Below, piece after piece: positions 24,499 through 33,888 of a stretch of DNA of 64,000 bases. The stretch's first letter is position 1, and every line of letters starts with the position of its first letter. Position numbers and translations under genes: made by a program. This DNA comes from JAXMCI01 sp046349435. Its GTDB lineage: Bacteria > Pseudomonadota > Alphaproteobacteria > Dongiales > Dongiaceae. Under the pieces are notes generated by a model that did no database searches, was not told the origin of the DNA, and saw nothing but the letters and a program-made list of their open reading frames with translations. The stretch lies in NCBI GenBank assembly GCA_046349435.1, contig JAXMCI010000025.1, positions 46,848 to 110,847 of the forward strand. The letters run 5' to 3'.

Positions 24499-26532
24499 GT
24501 GGAGACGAGCGTGGGAGAGGCCGTGGATAGCGTCGTGGAAACGCGCCGTCATGCGCCGGCCGGAGAGCCGGTCCTGGAGGTGCGGCTGCTCGGCCCGATG
24601 ACGGTGAGGAGCGGCGGCGCGGCGGTGGTGCTGCCCGATTCGCGCAAGGTGCGCGGGCTGCTCGCCTATCTCGCCATGGCGCCCCACCCGATCGCGCGCG
24701 GCCGGCTCTGCGACCTGCTGTGGGACGTCCCCAACGACCCCCGCGGCGAGCTGCGCTGGTGCCTGAGCAAGATCCGCCGCATCCTCGACGCGCCGGGCCG
24801 CCGCCGCGTCGAGGCCCAGGGCGACACGGTCCGCCTCGACCTCGCCGGCTGCCGGGTCGACGCGCTGGACGTCGCCGCCGCCTGCGAGGCCGGCCTCGCG
24901 ACGCTCGGGCCGGAGCGGCTACGCGGGCTGGCGGCGCTCTTCGCCGGCGACTTCCTCGACGGGCTCGAGCTCGATCGCAGCCCCGAGTTCGAGGGCTGGG
25001 TGACGGCGCAGCGACGGCACTTCCGCGGCCTCCAGGCGGCGCTGCTGGAGCAGCTCGCCGACCGCGCGCCCGAGGCCGAGGCGCTCGACCATCTCGGCGC
25101 CTGGCTGCGCCTGGCGCCGTTCGAGCCGCGCGCCCACGAGGCGCTGCTCGGGACCCTGGCGCGGCAGGGCCGGCTGCGCGAGGGCGACGAGCATCTCGCC
25201 GCCGCGGTCCGGCAGTTCGAGGCCGAGGGTGTCGACCCCACGCCGATCCGCGAGCTGTGGCGGGCCGCCCGCGCGCGGTCCGAGCCGCTGCTGCAGATCC
25301 GGCCGCTGCCGGCGATCGAGCCGCCCGCCGACGCCGTCCTCGAGGCACGCCGCGCCTCGATCGCGGTGATGCCGTTCGCCGATCTCTCCGGCGCGGCGGG
25401 GCAGCCGGGCAACGCCGCCGACGGGCTGGTGCACGACATCATCACGCGGCTGGCCAAGCTGCGCATCCTCTTCGTCATCGCCCAGGGGACGGTGTTCGCG
25501 CTGCGCGACCGCCGCGTCGCGCCGGAGGAGGCGGGCCGGCTGCTCAACGTCGACTACATGGTCAGCGGCTCGCTGCAGCGCCAGGGCGGGCGGCTGACGG
25601 TGGCGATCGAGCTCGCCGAGACGCGCAGCGCCCGCATCGTCTGGGCCGAGGTCTTCGACCGCACCGTCGACGACACCTTCCTCGTGCTCGACGAGATCGG
25701 CCACAGCATCGTCGCCTCGATCGCCCACGAGATCGAGACGATCGAGCGCAACCGCGCCATCCTGCGGCCGCCGAGCTCGCTCGACGCCTGGCAGGCGCAT
25801 CACCGCGGCCTCTGGCACATGTATCGCTTCAGCCGCGAGGACAACGAGCAGGCGCGGCACTTCTTCGCCACCGCGGTGCGGCTCGACCCGACCTTCGCGC
25901 GCGCCCATGCCGGCCTGTCCTTCACCCATTTCCAGAACGCCTTCCAGGGCTGGACGGCGCGCGGGCCGGAGATCGACCGGGCGATCGAGGCGGCGGGGCA
26001 GAGCCTGATGGTCGACGATCGCGATCCCGCCGCGCACTGGGCGATGGGCCGCGCGCTGTGGCTGCGCGGCGACCTCGACCAGTCCGTCCTCGAGCTCGAG
26101 CGGGCGGTCGACCTCAGCCCCAACTTCGCCCTCGGCCACTACGCGCTGGCCTTCGTCCATTCGCAGGACGGCGATCCGCGGGCGGCGATCGGCGCGTCGG
26201 ACCAGTCGCGCCGCCTCAGCCCGTTCGATCCGATGCTGTTCGCCATGCTGGGTGCGCGGGCGATGGCGCTGGTCCGGCTGAAGCGCTTCGACGAGGCGGC
26301 CGACTGGGCGGTCCAGGCGGCTGCCCGGCCCAATGCTCACGCCCTGATCCAGGGCATCGCCGCCTACAGCCTGGCGCTGGCCGGCCGGCTGGAGGAAGGA
26401 CGCGCTCATCTCGCCGCCATCCGGCGCACGCGGCCCGATTTCCGCATCGAGGACTTCCTCGCCGCCTTCCACTTCCCGCCGGATGCGGCGGCCCTGTTCC
26501 GCAAGGCGGCGGCGCGGCTGGCGGAGACGTAG
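24499..26532 (+). CDS. SARP/BTAD-type transcriptional regulator with TolB-like and TPR domains
   Basis: About 677 residues from GTG 24499; GTG codons at 24511, 24523 and 24532 are equally possible. An OmpR-like winged helix opens the protein (VRLLGPMTVRSGGAAVVLPD to CLSKIRRIL), followed by a bacterial transcriptional activation domain (about 115-260, FLDGLELDRSPEFEGWV and AHEALLGTLARQGRL). Next is the TolB-like domain of adenylate-cyclase-associated regulators (IAVMPFADLSGAAGQPG, VDYMVSGSLQRQGGRLTVAI), then TPR repeats (AHWAMGRALWLRGDLDQSVL, PNFALGHYALAFVHSQDGDP). There is no cyclase catalytic domain. Such proteins activate secondary or stress genes; here the divergent GFA-methyltransferase pair is a plausible target. 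The 3' end converges with the LuxR gene (23 bases). Confidence 0.82.
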   Translation: METSVGEAVDSVVETRRHAPAGEPVLEVRLLGPMTVRSGGAAVVLPDSRKVRGLLAYLAMAPHPIARGRLCDLLWDVPNDPRGELRWCLSKIRRILDAPGRRRVEAQGDTVRLDLAGCRVDALDVAAACEAGLATLGPERLRGLAALFAGDFLDGLELDRSPEFEGWVTAQRRHFRGLQAALLEQLADRAPEAEALDHLGAWLRLAPFEPRAHEALLGTLARQGRLREGDEHLAAAVRQFEAEGVDPTPIRELWRAARARSEPLLQIRPLPAIEPPADAVLEARRASIAVMPFADLSGAAGQPGNAADGLVHDIITRLAKLRILFVIAQGTVFALRDRRVAPEEAGRLLNVDYMVSGSLQRQGGRLTVAIELAETRSARIVWAEVFDRTVDDTFLVLDEIGHSIVASIAHEIETIERNRAILRPPSSLDAWQAHHRGLWHMYRFSREDNEQARHFFATAVRLDPTFARAHAGLSFTHFQNAFQGWTARGPEIDRAIEAAGQSLMVDDRDPAAHWAMGRALWLRGDLDQSVLELERAVDLSPNFALGHYALAFVHSQDGDPRAAIGASDQSRRLSPFDPMLFAMLGARAMALVRLKRFDEAADWAVQAAARPNAHALIQGIAAYSLALAGRLEEGRAHLAAIRRTRPDFRIEDFLAAFHFPPDAAALFRKAAARLAET

Positions 26533-26555
26533 CCGGGCGAAGCGCCGGCGCGGCG

Positions 26556-29168
26556 CTACTTCGCCATCGCCGCCTCGGGCAGCAGCGCGCGCTCGCGGGC
26601 GATGCGCGCCGCCTCGCCGCGGCTGCCGGCGCCGAGCTTGGCCAGCACCGCGGAGACGTGGTGGTCGACGGTCTTGGGCGAGACGTGCAGCCGCACCCCG
26701 ATGCCGCGGTTGCTGAGCCCGTCGGCGAGGCAGCCGAGGATCTGCATCTCGCGCTGGGTGAGCCCGAAGGGATTGCGCCGGGTGGCCGGCCGGGGCCCGC
26801 GCGGGATCCGGCGGGTGCCCGCGGTGCGCATGCGCTGGCGCAGCGCCGCGGCGGCCGGCGCCGCGCCCAGCCGGTCGAGCAGGGCGAGGGCGGCGAGCTG
26901 CGCCGGCGCGTCGCCGTCCGCCATCGCGCGCGCCTGCTCGTAGGGGCAGCCCAGCCGCTCCCAGGCGGCGGCGGCCTGCCGCCAATCCCCCCGGATCTGC
27001 AGCCGGAACGGTGCGGCGCTCCAGGCCGGCGGGGCGACGCGCTCGCCCGCCCGCCAGCGCCAGAAGGCGAACTCGCCGGTGTGCCAGCGATGGCGGCGGC
27101 CGACCGCCAACTCCCAGGTGGCGCTCGCCTCGGCGAGCGCGCGCGCCGCATCGCCCTCGAGCCAGGCCGCCTCGGCGCGCGCCGCGCGGGCCGGCGCCAC
27201 GCGCTGCAGGGTGGCGGTCTGCAGCGCCAGCTCGAGCGCCTCGTCGAGCGCGGCGACCGCGCCCGGCTCGCCGCGGCGCGCGCGCACCCGGCCGAGCGCG
27301 ATCAGCGCCATGATGCGGCTGATGGCGGCGAGGCTCGACAGGCCGAGCAGCTGGGTCGCGATCTCGGCGGCCTCGGCCCAGCGGCCCTGGTAGAGCCGGG
27401 TCAGCGCCAGCCAGGAGCGCAGGTAGTGGTTGGCGTGGTCGAGGTCGCGCTCGCAGGTGTAGGCGATGCCCTCGGCGAGCTGCTTCTCGGCGGCGGCGAG
27501 CTGGTACTGCTCGCCGTAGCTCGAGCCGATGTTGACGTAGATCAGCCCGACCAGCGAATCGCGCTCCGCGCCGCGGGCCAGCGCCAGGCTGCGGTCGAGA
27601 TAGGCGCGGCCGCGCTCGTCGCCGTCGACCAGCATCGCCGAGCCGACGACCATCTCGGCGGCGGCGACGTCGGCGTCGTCGCCCAGCCGGCTGGCCAGCG
27701 CGCTCGCCTTGCGGCCCCAGGCGACCGCCGCGGCGCGGTCGCGGTCGAGCATGCGCAGATGCGCCTGGATGCGGTAGGCGGCGGCGAGCTGCGGCGTCGG
27801 CGGCCCGGCCTCGAGCACGGCGATGGCGTCGCGGCTGGCCGCCTCGGCGGCGGCGTTCTGCCCGCTGCGCACCAGCGGCCAGGCGAGCTCGGCGAGGTTC
27901 TCGCCCTCCTTGGCGCGGTCGCCGGCCTCGCGCCACAGCCGCGCCGCCTCGCGCCGGGCGCGCACCGCCGCGTCGAGCTCGTCGACGATGGCGCACTCCT
28001 CGGCATGGGCCTCCTCCAGCCGGGCGCGCTCGGCCGGCGGGCGGTCGCCGGCGAAGGCGAGCGCGCGCCGGTAGTGGGCGGCCGCGGCGCGATGCGCGCC
28101 GGCGGCGGCCGCGGCGCGCGCCGCCGCCGGGCCGAACTCGAGCACCGCCGCGGCGTCGCCGGCGCCGGCGGCGAGCTGGGCGAGCTGGGCGAGGTCGCCG
28201 CGGCCGATGCCGGCCGACCGCAGGCTGGCCAGCGCGGCGCGGTTGAGCTCGCGGTGGCGGGCCGGGTCGAGATCGGCGAGCACCGCCTCGCGCACCAGCT
28301 CGTGGCGGAAGGCGATGGTCTCGCCGGCGGCCTCGAGCATGCCCGCGGCGACGCAGTCGGCGAGACCCGCGGCGCGCTCGCCGAGGATCCGCTCGAGCTG
28401 CGCGAAGGCGAAGCGGCTGCCGATCACGGCGGCGGCCTGCAGCGCCGTCCGGCCGGCGTCGCCCAGCGTCGCGGCGCGGGCCAGCACGGCGTCGCGCACG
28501 GTGCGCGGCAGCCCCTCGCCGGCATGGGCCAGCACCTCGGTGATGAAGAAGGGGTTGCCGCAGGTCCGTGCATGCAGCGCCTGCGGATCGATCGGCCGGC
28601 CGTCGGCCAGCTGCGTCACCGCCGCCAGGGTGAGGCCGGCGAGGTCGATGCGAATCGTCGCCCGCGACGTCGCGAGGTCGCCGAGCAGCAGGCGCAGCGC
28701 CTGGCGTCCGCCGATCTCGTCGCCGCGGAAGGTGAGCAGGATCAGGGCGCGGGCCTCGCCGATCCGCCGGCTGAGATAGCGGACCAGGTCGAGCGTCGCC
28801 TCGTCGGCCCAGTGGATGTCCTCGATCTGCAGCAGCGTCGGGCGGCCCGCGCCATGCAGCCGCTCGAGCACGGTGGCGAACAGCGCGGCGCGCGGCGCCT
28901 CGACCTCGAGCTGCTCGAGCAGCCGGCCGCCGGCCTGGCGCGCGATGTCGTAGAGCGGGCCGAGGGGCGACGGCGTGGAGAGCGGATCGCACTGCCCCTT
29001 GAGCAGCTGCAGCCGGGGGCCTTCGGCGGCGCAGAAGCGCTCGACGAAGCTGGTCTTGCCGATTCCGGCCTCGCCGCTGATCAGGACGATGCGGCCGCGC
29101 CCCGCGTCGGCATCGGCGAGGGCGTCGGCCAGGGCACGCAGGGGCACATCACGCTCGAGCAGCTCCAT
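26556..29168 (-). CDS. MalT-like ATP-dependent LuxR-family regulator
   Basis: 870 residues from ATG 29168, chosen because MELLERDVPLRALADALADA is the normal start of this class; the frame is open 33 bases further. The AAA-type ATPase has Walker A GEAGIGKTSF (about residues 32-41) and LLQIEDIHWADEATLDLVRY as Walker B with its downstream sensor. A long helical TPR-like sensor fills the middle. The C-terminal LuxR helix-turn-helix runs from GLTQREMQILGCLADGLSNR to VSPKTVDHHVSAVLAKLGAG. These signal-transduction ATPases bind a small inducer and ATP, oligomerise and activate transcription. The gene is convergent with the SARP-type regulator. Target and inducer unknown. Confidence 0.88.
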   Translation of the reverse strand: MELLERDVPLRALADALADADAGRGRIVLISGEAGIGKTSFVERFCAAEGPRLQLLKGQCDPLSTPSPLGPLYDIARQAGGRLLEQLEVEAPRAALFATVLERLHGAGRPTLLQIEDIHWADEATLDLVRYLSRRIGEARALILLTFRGDEIGGRQALRLLLGDLATSRATIRIDLAGLTLAAVTQLADGRPIDPQALHARTCGNPFFITEVLAHAGEGLPRTVRDAVLARAATLGDAGRTALQAAAVIGSRFAFAQLERILGERAAGLADCVAAGMLEAAGETIAFRHELVREAVLADLDPARHRELNRAALASLRSAGIGRGDLAQLAQLAAGAGDAAAVLEFGPAAARAAAAAGAHRAAAAHYRRALAFAGDRPPAERARLEEAHAEECAIVDELDAAVRARREAARLWREAGDRAKEGENLAELAWPLVRSGQNAAAEAASRDAIAVLEAGPPTPQLAAAYRIQAHLRMLDRDRAAAVAWGRKASALASRLGDDADVAAAEMVVGSAMLVDGDERGRAYLDRSLALARGAERDSLVGLIYVNIGSSYGEQYQLAAAEKQLAEGIAYTCERDLDHANHYLRSWLALTRLYQGRWAEAAEIATQLLGLSSLAAISRIMALIALGRVRARRGEPGAVAALDEALELALQTATLQRVAPARAARAEAAWLEGDAARALAEASATWELAVGRRHRWHTGEFAFWRWRAGERVAPPAWSAAPFRLQIRGDWRQAAAAWERLGCPYEQARAMADGDAPAQLAALALLDRLGAAPAAAALRQRMRTAGTRRIPRGPRPATRRNPFGLTQREMQILGCLADGLSNRGIGVRLHVSPKTVDHHVSAVLAKLGAGSRGEAARIARERALLPEAAMAK

Positions 29169-29318
29169 GGGCCGTCCAGGGTGAGGTTGCGGATGGAACA
29201 ATCATTCTACCGCGGCGGCCGGCCGGCCGCATTCACGACATGTTGCGCGGCGGCGCCCGCCTCGGTGCCAGCGCCTCGGTGCCAGCGGGGCCGGGCGTCA
29301 CCGCCCGGCCCCTCCGGC

Positions 29319-29528
29319 TCAGCGCCAGCTTCCGCCCTCGCGCACCGGCGGCAGGCCGATGTCGCGCCGCAGGTGGTTGCTCAGCCGCTCGGCCGGTGGC
29401 GCATGCGGCCGGCCGCGCCGCCAGTCGCGCCGTTCCGGACGGACGGCGAGCAGCGTTCGGGCGTGCGTCACGAGGGAGACGCGCAGGCGGCGACCGATCA
29501 GCAGCAGGTCGTACGGGGTGGTCATCAC
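29319..29528 (-). CDS. DUF1127-type small protein, paralogue of the 22.5 kb copy
   Basis: 69 residues from ATG 29528 (or 29525). The tail PPAERLSNHLRRDIGLPPVR is almost the same as in the protein at 22406-22603, and the order hydrophobic helix (LRVSLVTHARTLLAVR), arginine-rich middle, LRRDIGL tail is shared. The GGAAGG-like purine run just upstream on the minus strand fits a ribosome binding site. It lies 150 bases upstream of the MalT-like gene on the same strand. Function by family only: possible RNA-linked regulation. Confidence 0.65.
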   Translation of the reverse strand: MMTTPYDLLLIGRRLRVSLVTHARTLLAVRPERRDWRRGRPHAPPAERLSNHLRRDIGLPPVREGGSWR

Positions 29529-29929
29529 GATGCACCTTCCTTATCGGCGGCTCCGCCGGCGCCCGCGACAGGGAGTCGGGACGTCGTGCCCGCGATCGCG
29601 AAGGACGCGGGTGGCGCGGGCGAGGCCGCGGTTTCGATTTGACGAGGAAGGGTCTGGTCAGGACCGGCCGGAATTCGCAGACGCCGCTATCGCCTGCACA
29701 AGGCAGGCTGACGTGGCTGGCTCAGCGATGTCGATTCTCGGCGGATACTCGGCGAGGAAAGGACGCCCGCCCGGCGTCCCTGACGTCGACCCTCAGGCCG
29801 CGACGCGGCCCCATCGATACGAGCACTTCATGCGACGTCCTCCCTCCGAGTTAGAGGAGGGGCGTTGATGCCACGCACTCGCAGGCCGGGCAAGCGCGAT
29901 TCAGGCCTGGCGGGACGAATTCCTCGGCC
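29529..29929. other. Intergenic region without a recognisable gene
   Basis: No convincing protein in any frame. Short inverted repeats occur: GGACGCC/GGCGTCC around 29760-29778 and CCTCC...GGAGG around 29837-29859. It should hold the promoter of the DUF1127-type gene at its left end. Confidence 0.3.
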
Positions 29930-29949
29930 CTGTTGCCGAACGGCAACAG
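29930..29949 (-). terminator. Hairpin directly after the sspB stop codon
   Basis: CTGTTGCC-GAAC-GGCAACAG is a perfect 8-bp stem with a 4-base loop. It begins on the base next to the sspB stop. No T run follows on the minus strand, so termination is plausible but not shown. Confidence 0.4.
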
Positions 29950-30441
29950 CTACTTCTTGCGGAAGGCGTCGAGGGTGACGACGTCGGCGCCATTGGGCGG
30001 CGGCGCGGCGGCCTTGGGCGCGGCCGCAACCGGCGCCGGCAGCTTGCCGACCGGCTTGCTCGGCTCCTCCTCGCTGCCGTCGGTCTCGAACTGCAGGCCG
30101 AACTTGACCGCGGGATCGGTGAAGCGGGCGATCGCGGCGAACGGCACGGTGAGCCGCTCCTGCCGGTTGTTGAAGCTGAGCGTGACGGAGAACAGATCGT
30201 CCTCGACCTCGAGGCCCCAGTACTGGTGCTGCAGGACGATGGTCATCTGCTCCGGGTACTGCTCGCGCAGCCAGTCCGGCAGCGCCGCGCCGCGATGGGT
30301 GGTGTCGAAGGTGATGTAGAAATGGTGGTCGCCCGGCAGGCCCTTGCTCGCCGCCTCGCGCAGCGCCTTGCGGACCACGCTGCGCAGCGCGTCCTCGACC
30401 ATCTTGTCGTAGCGAAGCCGATCGGTCGCCATAACGCTCAT
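29950..30441 (-). CDS. sspB: SspB family ClpXP adaptor
   Basis: 163 residues. MATDRLRYDKMVEDALRSVV, GDHHFYITFDTTHRGAALPD and EQMTIVLQHQYWGLEVEDD are the conserved blocks of the alphaproteobacterial SspB, whose folded part binds ssrA-tagged proteins. The disordered alanine/proline-rich linker (about 130-150) ends in VVTLDAFRKK, the short ClpX-binding tail. The adaptor delivers tagged, stalled-translation products to ClpXP. It lies directly downstream of the tmRNA gene (same strand), which encodes the tag itself, so substrate-tagging RNA and adaptor are encoded together. Start could be ATG 30441 or ATG 30432. Confidence 0.92.
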   Translation of the reverse strand: MSVMATDRLRYDKMVEDALRSVVRKALREAASKGLPGDHHFYITFDTTHRGAALPDWLREQYPEQMTIVLQHQYWGLEVEDDLFSVTLSFNNRQERLTVPFAAIARFTDPAVKFGLQFETDGSEEEPSKPVGKLPAPVAAAPKAAAPPPNGADVVTLDAFRKK

Positions 30442-30469
30442 GCTCTCCCCAGGAGCCCGCGTCTTGTCC

Positions 30470-30767
30470 CCGCGCGGACTCGATTCAGTGGGGGGCTTCT
30501 GTTGCCCGGTGCCCCCCGGACCGCGCTTTCCTAAACTTAATTAGGCAGCGAGAGCCATACGGTTATCGTTGGCACTTCTAGGATGGCCCGATAACGGCGG
30601 AACCATGCCGAGCGAAAACCCTGCCTTTACCACGCGCGTCGATCCTGTTTCGCCCCCGCGAGCCGACCCGCGAGCGGGTCGGGAATTTGGTGGAGGCGCC
30701 GGGTACTGCCCCCGGGTCCGCTACGCTTATGCCACAGAGCGTTTATCGCCATAGTCGGTTGCCCGAC
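30470..30767 (-). ncRNA. ssrA: Two-piece (circularly permuted) tmRNA
   Basis: On the minus strand the acceptor piece comes first and ends in GGCGCCTCCACCA at 30688. A 30-base intervening segment with a GACCCGCTCGCGGGTC hairpin follows. The coding piece starts GGGGGCGAAACAGGATCGAC at about 30657. GGGGGCG pairs with CGCCTCC of the acceptor end, with one G-U, to form the acceptor stem. The resume codon and tag lie at complement 30573-30541: GCC AAC GAT AAC CGT ATG GCT CTC GCT GCC TAA, peptide ANDNRMALAA. This order, acceptor before coding, is the permuted form of alphaproteobacteria, needing removal of the intervening piece. It rescues stalled ribosomes and tags the product for ClpXP. Outer ends are estimated: the 5' from the promoter, the 3' from the loss of pairing. 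Confidence 0.93.
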
Positions 30768-30773
30768 GGACCT

Positions 30774-30802
30774 AATATAGGGGTCCGGCGGTCGCTCTGA
30801 AA
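30774..30802 (-). promoter_or_regulatory. Candidate promoter of the tmRNA gene
   Basis: On the minus strand TTTCAG (30802-30797) and TATATT (30779-30774) are separated by 17 bases; transcription would start near 30766. The -10 box is very good for a high-GC genome, as expected of a stable RNA gene. The region also contains the divergent thyX 5' flank. Confidence 0.6.
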
Positions 30803-30846
30803 GGGGCTTCGACGCCGGCCCGGGCGCGCGCTAGAGTGCCGCCGCC

Positions 30847-31788
30847 ATGGCGGTGACCGACGAGCAGCGGGCGGAGATGGAGGCGCAGCGCGCGACGCTG
30901 CAGCCGACGCGCCGCGCCACCGTCGCGGCGCTCGAGGAGATCCTCTACCAGCCGCTGCCGGTGCTCGACCACGGCTTCGTGCGGGTCGTCGACTACATGG
31001 GCGACGACGGCGCGATCGTGCAGGCGGCGCGCGTCTCCTACGGGCGCGGCACGCGGCAGGTCAGCGAGGATCGCGGCCTGATCCACTACCTGATGCGGCA
31101 CCGCCACTCGACGCCGTTCGAGATGTGCGAGATCAAGTACCACGTGAAGCTGCCGATCTTCGTCGCGCGGCAGTGGATCCGCCACCGCACCGCCAACGTC
31201 AACGAGTACTCGGCGCGCTACTCGATCCTCGACAACGAGTTCTACCTGCCGGCGCCCGAGCAGCTGGCGGCGCAGTCGGCGGCCAATCGCCAGGGGCGCG
31301 GCCGGGTGCTCGACGGCGCCGCGGCGGCCCGCGTGCTCGACCTGCTGCGCGAGGATGCGAGCCGCGCCTATCGCGACTATCTCGAGCTGCTCAACGAGCG
31401 GCCGGAGGGCGGGCCCGCCGATCCCGGCCGCGACGGGCTGGCGCGCGAGCTGGCGCGCATGAACCTGTCGCTCAACTTCTACACCCAGTGGTACTGGAAG
31501 ACCGACCTGCACAATCTGCTGCATTTCCTGTCGCTGCGCGCCGATCCGCATGCCCAGCACGAGATCCGCGTCTATGCCGAGGCGATGCTCGAGACGGTGC
31601 GGCGCTGGGTGCCGCTCGCCTGCGAGGCGTTCCTGCAGCACCGCCTGAACGCGGTGACGCTGTCGGCCGCCGCCTGGGCGGCGGTGCGGCGCATGCTGGC
31701 GGGCGAGACGGTGACGGCGGAGAGCAGCGGCCTCGGCAAGCGCGAGTGGCGCGAGCTGATGGCGGCGCTCGGCCGCGCCGAGGCTTGA
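30847..31788 (+). CDS. thyX: FAD-dependent thymidylate synthase
   Basis: 313 residues. The ThyX motif RHRTANVNEYSARYS (RHRX7S) is present, preceded by MRHRHSTPFEMCEIKYHVKL and FVARQWI, and followed by NLSLNFYTQWYWKTDLHNLL and SLRADPHAQHEIR for FAD and dUMP contacts. The enzyme methylates dUMP to dTMP with methylene-tetrahydrofolate and NADPH, as a homotetramer. It replaces ThyA, so this organism probably relies on ThyX. The N-terminal about 35 residues extend beyond the core family. The gene is divergent from tmRNA (79 bases between the estimated RNA start and ATG) and followed by a PNPOx-like gene at 13 bases. Confidence 0.95.
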   Translation: MAVTDEQRAEMEAQRATLQPTRRATVAALEEILYQPLPVLDHGFVRVVDYMGDDGAIVQAARVSYGRGTRQVSEDRGLIHYLMRHRHSTPFEMCEIKYHVKLPIFVARQWIRHRTANVNEYSARYSILDNEFYLPAPEQLAAQSAANRQGRGRVLDGAAAARVLDLLREDASRAYRDYLELLNERPEGGPADPGRDGLARELARMNLSLNFYTQWYWKTDLHNLLHFLSLRADPHAQHEIRVYAEAMLETVRRWVPLACEAFLQHRLNAVTLSAAAWAAVRRMLAGETVTAESSGLGKREWRELMAALGRAEA

Positions 31789-31801
31789 GAGGAGGAACGC
31801 G

Positions 31802-32455
31802 ATGGACGGAGTCCCGGCGGAGAGCTGCACGATCGGCGAGGAGAGCGCGCTGCGCGGCCTGTTCGGCCAGCCCGGGCGGCTTGCGGCGCAGAAGACGCTG
31901 CACGCGCTCGACCGGCACTGCCGCGACTTCATCGCCCGCTCGCCCTTCCTCTGCCTCGGCACCGCCGACGCCGCCGGCCGGGCCGACGTCTCGCCGCGCG
32001 GCGACCGGCCGGGCTTCGTGCTGGTGCTCGACGACCGCACGCTGGCGATCCCCGACCGGCCCGGCAACAACCGCATCGATTCGATGAGCAACATCGTCGC
32101 CAACCCGAATGTCGGGCTGCTCTTCCTCATCCCCGGCTTCGAGGACACGCTGCGGGTCAACGGCAAGGCCGAGATCGTGCGCGACCCGGACCTGCTCGAC
32201 CGGACCGCGGTCGACGGCAAGCGACCCAAGGTGGCCATCCGGGTCGCCGTCGAGGAGTGCTTCCTGCATTGCGCCAAGGCGCTGAAGCGCTCGCGCCTGT
32301 GGGAGCCGGAGAGCCGCGCCGAGCGCAGCGTCATGCCGACCCTCGGCCAGATGATCCTCGACCAGACGGCCGGGGCGGGCGCCGCGCCGGCCGAGACTGA
32401 GGTCCGGGAGGCCGACCGGTTGATCGACGAGAACTACCGCACGCAGCTCTACTGA
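31802..32455 (+). CDS. Pyridoxamine 5'-phosphate oxidase-like protein
   Basis: 217 residues, with GAGGAGG just ahead of the ATG. CRDFIARSPFLCLGTADAAG, ADVSPRGDRPGFVLVLDD and RIDSMSNIVANPNVGLLFLI are the split-barrel FMN-binding blocks, and LRVNGKAEIVRDPDLL is the last strand. It belongs to the subgroup named after MSMEG_1061-type proteins, of general FMN or F420 reductase relatives; true PdxH residues are not all present. The reaction is unknown. It lies 13 bases behind thyX on the same strand, so the two are likely cotranscribed. Confidence 0.82.
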   Translation: MDGVPAESCTIGEESALRGLFGQPGRLAAQKTLHALDRHCRDFIARSPFLCLGTADAAGRADVSPRGDRPGFVLVLDDRTLAIPDRPGNNRIDSMSNIVANPNVGLLFLIPGFEDTLRVNGKAEIVRDPDLLDRTAVDGKRPKVAIRVAVEECFLHCAKALKRSRLWEPESRAERSVMPTLGQMILDQTAGAGAAPAETEVREADRLIDENYRTQLY

Positions 32456-32549
32456 CGGGGCCGCCCGCGGGCGGCGGCCGGCCGGCGAACGGCGCCGGCG
32501 CGCTCACGCCCAGCTCACCGACCGTTCGCCGGGCCGTGCACCGGGCCGC

Positions 32550-33749
<1,200 letters not shown>

Positions 33750-33888
33750 GCTTGAATTTCTCGGGGGTGGCCACGATATGGGCGACAGGGCGGCCGGTTG
33801 CGAGCACCGGTCGCTTCGTCATATAAGGCGTCGGCTTCGGCAATGAAAGCGGGGCCGGCACCGTTGCAGGACGGGGTAGGACTCGAAG

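Noticed and set aside
24499..26532. Adenylate cyclase function for the SARP/TolB-like protein
   Set aside because: The TolB-like and TPR parts resemble cyclase-linked regulators, but no class III cyclase catalytic domain is present.
24720..29642. A 1640-codon plus-strand frame
   Set aside because: It overlaps the SARP gene in another frame and the MalT-like gene antisense, and has low-complexity composition with no motif. A shadow frame.
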